A stretch of 64,000 nucleotides of DNA from Meinhardsimonia xiamenensis (GTDB taxonomy: Bacteria > Pseudomonadota > Alphaproteobacteria > Rhodobacterales > Rhodobacteraceae): positions 541,933 through 605,932 of the forward strand of contig NZ_FNFV01000002.1 of NCBI RefSeq assembly GCF_900102905.1, given 5' to 3'. Positions 57,833-64,000 of the stretch are shown here, one piece after another; position 1 is the first letter of the stretch, and every line of letters starts with the position of its first letter. The notes under the pieces are model-generated. The model worked only from the letters and a program-made list of their open reading frames with translations, ran no database searches and had not been told where the DNA came from. Both the position numbers and the translations under genes were made by a program.

Positions 57833-58768
57833 ATGACACGCAAGATCATCATCGATACCGATCCGGGGCAGGACGATGCGGTTGCGATCCTGCTGGCGCT
57901 GGCAAGCCCCGAGCTCGAGGTTCTGGGGATCACCGCGGTGGCGGGAAACGTGCCGCTTGAGCTGACGGCGCGCAATGCGCGCATCGTCTGCGAGCTGGCC
58001 GGCAGGCCCGACATCGCGGTATTCGCCGGCTGCGACCGGCCGATGGCCCGAAGCCTCGTGACGGCGGAATATGTGCACGGCAAGACCGGGCTTGACGGCC
58101 ATCCCCTGCCCGAGCCGCGGATGCCGCTGCGCGCCCGTCACGCGGTCGACTTCATCATCGACACGCTCCGGCGTGAGCCGGCGGGGACGGTCACGCTCTG
58201 CGCCCTCGGGCCGCTGACCAATCTCGCCACCGCCTTCGAGCGTGCCCCCGACATCGTGGAGCGCGTCGGCGAGGTCGTGCTGATGGGTGGGGCATATTTT
58301 CAGGTCGGCAACGTGACCCCCGCGGCCGAGTTCAACATCTACGTCGACCCGGAGGCGGCGAAGATCGTCTTTGGAGCGGGTGTCAGGCTTACGGTGATGC
58401 CGCTCGATGTTACCCACAAGGCGCTGGTCACGCGCGCCCGGCTTGATGCCTTTCGGGCGCTCGGCACGCGGGTGGGGGAGGCGGTTGCCGGCTGGACCGA
58501 CTTCTTCGAGCGCTATGACCTTTCCAAATACGGCTGGGAAGGGGCGCCCCTGCATGACCCGACGGTGATCGCCTGGCTTTTGCGGCCCGAGCTCTTCTCG
58601 GGGCGGTTCGTGAACGTCGAGATCGAGACTCTTTCCGATCTCACTCGCGGCATGACCGTGGCCGACTGGTGGGGGGTGACGGATCGGGCACCCAACGCCA
58701 CCTTCATGGGCGACATCGACGCCGACGGCTTCTTTGGCCTGCTCACCGAGCGTCTGGCGCGGCTCTGA
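57833..58768 (+). CDS. Nucleoside hydrolase (IunH family)
   Basis: 311-residue ribonucleoside hydrolase splitting nucleosides into base and ribose. The calcium-binding motif IIIDTDPGQDDAVAILLAL at the N-terminus is diagnostic; other metal/substrate regions are VVLMGGAYFQVGNVTPAAEFN and LHDPTVIAWLL. Specificity (inosine-uridine or pyrimidine) is not clear. ATG 57833 is used; an in-frame ATG 4 codons earlier is also possible. Confidence 0.9.
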   Translation: MTRKIIIDTDPGQDDAVAILLALASPELEVLGITAVAGNVPLELTARNARIVCELAGRPDIAVFAGCDRPMARSLVTAEYVHGKTGLDGHPLPEPRMPLRARHAVDFIIDTLRREPAGTVTLCALGPLTNLATAFERAPDIVERVGEVVLMGGAYFQVGNVTPAAEFNIYVDPEAAKIVFGAGVRLTVMPLDVTHKALVTRARLDAFRALGTRVGEAVAGWTDFFERYDLSKYGWEGAPLHDPTVIAWLLRPELFSGRFVNVEIETLSDLTRGMTVADWWGVTDRAPNATFMGDIDADGFFGLLTERLARL

Positions 58769-58819
58769 GCCTTGCCGCGGGGGCGGCGGCGCCCCAGATT
58801 GTCGGGCAGGGAGCGCGCC

Positions 58820-62100
<3,281 letters not shown>

Positions 62101-62114
62101 GCCATCTGCGGCCG

Positions 62115-62148
62115 GGGCCGGGCTCCGCGACAGGCGTGTGCCCGGCCC
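62115..62148 (+). terminator. Stem-loop after eno
   Basis: Perfect 9-base stem GGGCCGGGC/GCCCGGCCC (62115-62123 and 62140-62148), loop of 16, followed by GTTCC. It begins 15 bases after the eno stop. The T run is poor. Confidence 0.5.
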
Positions 62149-62154
62149 GTTCCA

Positions 62155-62192
62155 CATCATCCTGGTTCAAATACCCCTGCCGGAGGCAGGGG
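62155..62192. repeat. Dispersed repeat copy G
   Basis: CATCATCCTGGTT, CAAATACCCC, then TGCCGGAGGCAGGGG, which folds into an 8-base stem with loop GGA (62174-62192). It lies between the convergent eno and M20 peptidase genes. Confidence 0.88.
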
Positions 62193-62233
62193 CGGGCGGG
62201 GCTCGATGCCCCGGCCGCACCTCCCCGCGGGCC

Positions 62234-63400
62234 TCAGCCCGAGACCGGCAGACGCGACTCCACGATCTCGGCGAACCACGAGCAGCCCGCCGGGATCACC
62301 TCGTCATTGAAGTTGTACCTGGGATGGTGCACCGACGCGGTGTCGCCATTGCCGACGAGGATGTAGGCGCCCGGCCGCTTCTCGAGCATGTAGGCGAAAT
62401 CCTCGCCGCCCATCACCAGCGGCGCCTCCTCGCAGTCGCCCGAAACCTTGCGCGCCACCTCGGCGGCAAACGCCGTCTCGGCTTCCGAGTTCACCATCAC
62501 CGGATAGCCGCGCATGTAGTTGACCCGCGCCACCGCTCCGAAGGCGGCGGCCGTGCCCTCCGCCAGCGCCTTCAGCCGCGCCTCGGCCAGATCGCGCACC
62601 TCCGCATCGAGCGTGCGCACCGTGCCCTTCAGGAGCACCTTCTGCGGGATGACGTTGTGCGTGGTCGAAGAGGTCTCGAAACTCGTCACCGACACCACAA
62701 CCTGCTTCACCGGGTCCACATTGCGGCTCGCGATCGTCTGCAGCGCGATCACCACATGCGCGGCGACCACGGTGGAATCCACCGCCTCGTGCGGCTTGGC
62801 GGCATGGCCGCCCTTGCCCTCGATCTCGATCTCGAACTGGTCGGCGGCGGCGAAGAAGGGGCCGGGGCGGATGGCGAAGCTGCCCACCGGCCGGCCGGGC
62901 CAGTTGTGCATGCCATAGACCTCGTCGATGCCGAAGCGCTCCATCAGCCCCTCGTCGCACATCACCTTGCCGCCGCCGCCGCCTTCCTCGGCGGGCTGGA
63001 AGATGACCACCGCGGTGCCGTCGAAATTGCGCGTCTCGGCCAGATACTTCGCCGCCCCAAGGAGCATCGCCGTATGCCCGTCATGGCCGCAGGCATGCAT
63101 CACGCCGGGTGTCTGCGAGGCATATTCCACCCCTGTCTCCTCATTGATCGGCAGCGCGTCCATGTCGGCCCTGAGCCCGATGGTCCGGCCCGAGCGGTTC
63201 GTCCGCCCGCGGATCACGCCCACAACGCCGTTCTTGGCGATTCCGGTCACCACCTCGTCGCAGCCGAATTCCCTCAGTTTCTCAGCCACCAGTGCGGCGG
63301 TGCGGTGCGTGTCGAAGAGAAGCTCGGGATGGGCGTGGATGTCATGGCGCCATTCGGTGATCTCGGGGAGCAGCTCTGCAAAACGGTTCTTGATTGGCAT
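62234..63400 (-). CDS. M20-family amidohydrolase (hippurate hydrolase-like)
   Basis: 388-residue M20D metallohydrolase of N-acyl amino acids. Metal ligands are in MHACGHDGHTAMLLGAA, FQPAEEGGGGGKVM and MHNWPGRPVGSF, and near the C-terminus GGEDFAYMLEKRPGAY. The first strand RADMDALPINEETG is typical. ATG 63400 follows GGAGG by 7 bases; about 70 more in-frame residues upstream are low-complexity and unlikely. Substrate could be hippurate, indole-acetyl amino acids or N-acetyl amino acids. Confidence 0.9.
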   Translation of the reverse strand: MPIKNRFAELLPEITEWRHDIHAHPELLFDTHRTAALVAEKLREFGCDEVVTGIAKNGVVGVIRGRTNRSGRTIGLRADMDALPINEETGVEYASQTPGVMHACGHDGHTAMLLGAAKYLAETRNFDGTAVVIFQPAEEGGGGGKVMCDEGLMERFGIDEVYGMHNWPGRPVGSFAIRPGPFFAAADQFEIEIEGKGGHAAKPHEAVDSTVVAAHVVIALQTIASRNVDPVKQVVVSVTSFETSSTTHNVIPQKVLLKGTVRTLDAEVRDLAEARLKALAEGTAAAFGAVARVNYMRGYPVMVNSEAETAFAAEVARKVSGDCEEAPLVMGGEDFAYMLEKRPGAYILVGNGDTASVHHPRYNFNDEVIPAGCSWFAEIVESRLPVSG

Positions 63401-63596
63401 CGGGGGCCTCCTCGGCATCGTTCTTCGCGCGCAGCCTGTGCGAAACCCGCACCGAGCGCAAGCGGGCAACAGGAACATGCTCAAGGGCACACCGACGGGC
63501 ACTTTCACGGGCACGCTCACGGGTGGGCTTGCGGCCGGCGCCGGTGCGTTCAGCGCGGCGGGCGCCGCCGTGGCGCCTGCGCAATCCCCGTCGCCC

Positions 63597-64000
63597 CTAG
63601 GTCGTGGACTCATAATGTCTGATCCAGAGCCTTGAGCAAGCGAGGTGAAGTGCGGCGAGGAAGTTTGTTGCGGTTTTGAAGTATCGCGTTGCGATGCCGC
63701 GGAAGTGCTTGAGACGATTGAAGAACCGTTCGACCTTGTTGCGTTCGCGGTAGAGGTCTCGGTCGACGGTCCTGACCACGCGGACGTTGGACTGGCTGGG
63801 GATGTGGGCGGTGGCGCCCGACGCCTCGATGGCCGCGATCACGGCCTGTCCGAAGTAGCCCCTGTCGCCGACGACATCTCCGGTGAGGCCAAGGGGGCCG
63901 ACAAGCTCGGGCGCGGTGGTCTTGTCGGAGGCCTGTCCGGGCGTGAGCAGGAGTCTCACTGGCAGGCCGCTCCCGTTCACGACGGCGTGGATCTTTGTCG
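63597..64000 (-). CDS. IS5-family transposase, 3' part (cut by window edge)
   Basis: The C-terminal 134 residues of an IS5-family DDE transposase: TKIHAVVNGSGLPVRLLLTP is the region after the first Asp, VGDRGYFGQ contains the second catalytic Asp, and DRDLYRERNKVERFFNRLKH the catalytic Glu region with YRERNxVERFF. It is open to the window edge, so the N-terminus lies outside. The final residues are HYESTT, and the TAG stop is at the very end of the element. Confidence 0.88.
   Translation of the reverse strand, partial: TKIHAVVNGSGLPVRLLLTPGQASDKTTAPELVGPLGLTGDVVGDRGYFGQAVIAAIEASGATAHIPSQSNVRVVRTVDRDLYRERNKVERFFNRLKHFRGIATRYFKTATNFLAALHLACSRLWIRHYESTT
63600..64000 (-). mobile_element. IS5-family insertion sequence, right part
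   Basis: The element edge is probably GGTCGTGGACTCATAA (63600-63615), which has the look of an IS5-family terminal repeat. A CTAG at 63597-63600 is probably the target sequence. The other end and the target duplication are outside the window. The DNA between it and the M20 gene (63401-63596) carries only a low-complexity open frame. Confidence 0.75.

Noticed and set aside
62155..62192. tRNA-like GGTTCAAATACC sequence
   Set aside because: It resembles a T-loop but no cloverleaf surrounds it; it is the core of the dispersed repeat.
63481..63540. Short direct repeats (GGGCAC units) that might suggest a CRISPR
   Set aside because: Units are about 6 bases, irregular and without spacers of constant size.
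63478..63635. Small plus-strand open frame with Thr/Gly repeats (MLKGTPTGTFTGTLTGG)
   Set aside because: Low complexity, runs into the insertion element, and no homologue is recognised; kept only as a possibility.

Overview
The window is high-GC (roughly two-thirds G+C), densely packed bacterial chromosome. Gene content and gene order suggest an alphaproteobacterium of the Rhodobacterales (Rhodobacteraceae/Paracoccaceae). The pointers are lolC-lolD, argS-SPOR-nagZ-scpA-scpB, a Fur-family gene overlapping eno, a soeABC-type sulfite dehydrogenase, a DUF6455-like small protein, an RNase E with a long insertion in its S1 domain, and acs beside a liv-type ABC transporter and an XRE/short-chain fatty acyl regulator. 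This taxonomic reading comes from remembered family and synteny patterns, not a search. No rRNA, tRNA, CRISPR or prophage genes were seen.

Layout: 0.08-4.7 kb holds lipoprotein release (lolCD), a small cytochrome c and topoisomerase IV subunit B. 4.8-9.4 kb holds a DUF6455-like gene behind a good FNR-type box, a class IV aminotransferase, and a two-subunit molybdenum hydroxylase of the isoquinoline 1-oxidoreductase type with a small membrane protein. 9.4-13.8 kb is a fructose-type sugar ABC transporter (frcBCA) divergent from a ROK regulator, with a perfect palindrome between them. 13.8-14.8 kb has no recognisable gene. 14.9-28.4 kb looks like a carboxylate-sensing and uptake block: acs, livFGMH plus a Tat-exported binding protein, a divergent XRE regulator, then a response regulator, a small membrane protein and a sensor kinase with an SLC5 symporter domain, followed by a stand-alone FliM/FliN-like protein. 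28.4-38.7 kb holds an alpha-glucosidase, soeABC, an SDR, a D-lyxose/mannose isomerase, an aldo-keto reductase and a di-haem peroxidase. 38.7-42.8 kb holds rne with a long leader and a textbook terminator, then ccdA. 42.9-48.3 kb is accessory: a membrane alpha/beta hydrolase overlapping a cytochrome P450, and two FkbM-type genes, one fused to a glycosyltransferase. 48.4-62.1 kb is housekeeping (serS, erpA, dgt, argS, a SPOR pair, nagZ, scpAB, a nucleoside hydrolase, selO, fur, eno). The right edge has an M20 amidohydrolase and the 3' part of an IS5-family element cut by the window.

The most unusual structural signal is a dispersed repeat, seen seven times between 30.1 and 62.2 kb and never in the first 30 kb. 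It has a conserved core (ATCAYCCTGG, two variable bases, CAAATACCCC), usually a GCCGGAGGCA-like stretch, and a GC-rich stem-loop of variable sequence. It occurs between divergent, tandem and convergent genes, and once supplies the last codons of dgt. Other leads are a likely tandem duplication of the SPOR protein's membrane anchor, an FNR site in front of an uncharacterised cysteine-rich protein, a CrbS-like sensor kinase linked to acs, and strong unassigned palindromes between divergent genes.
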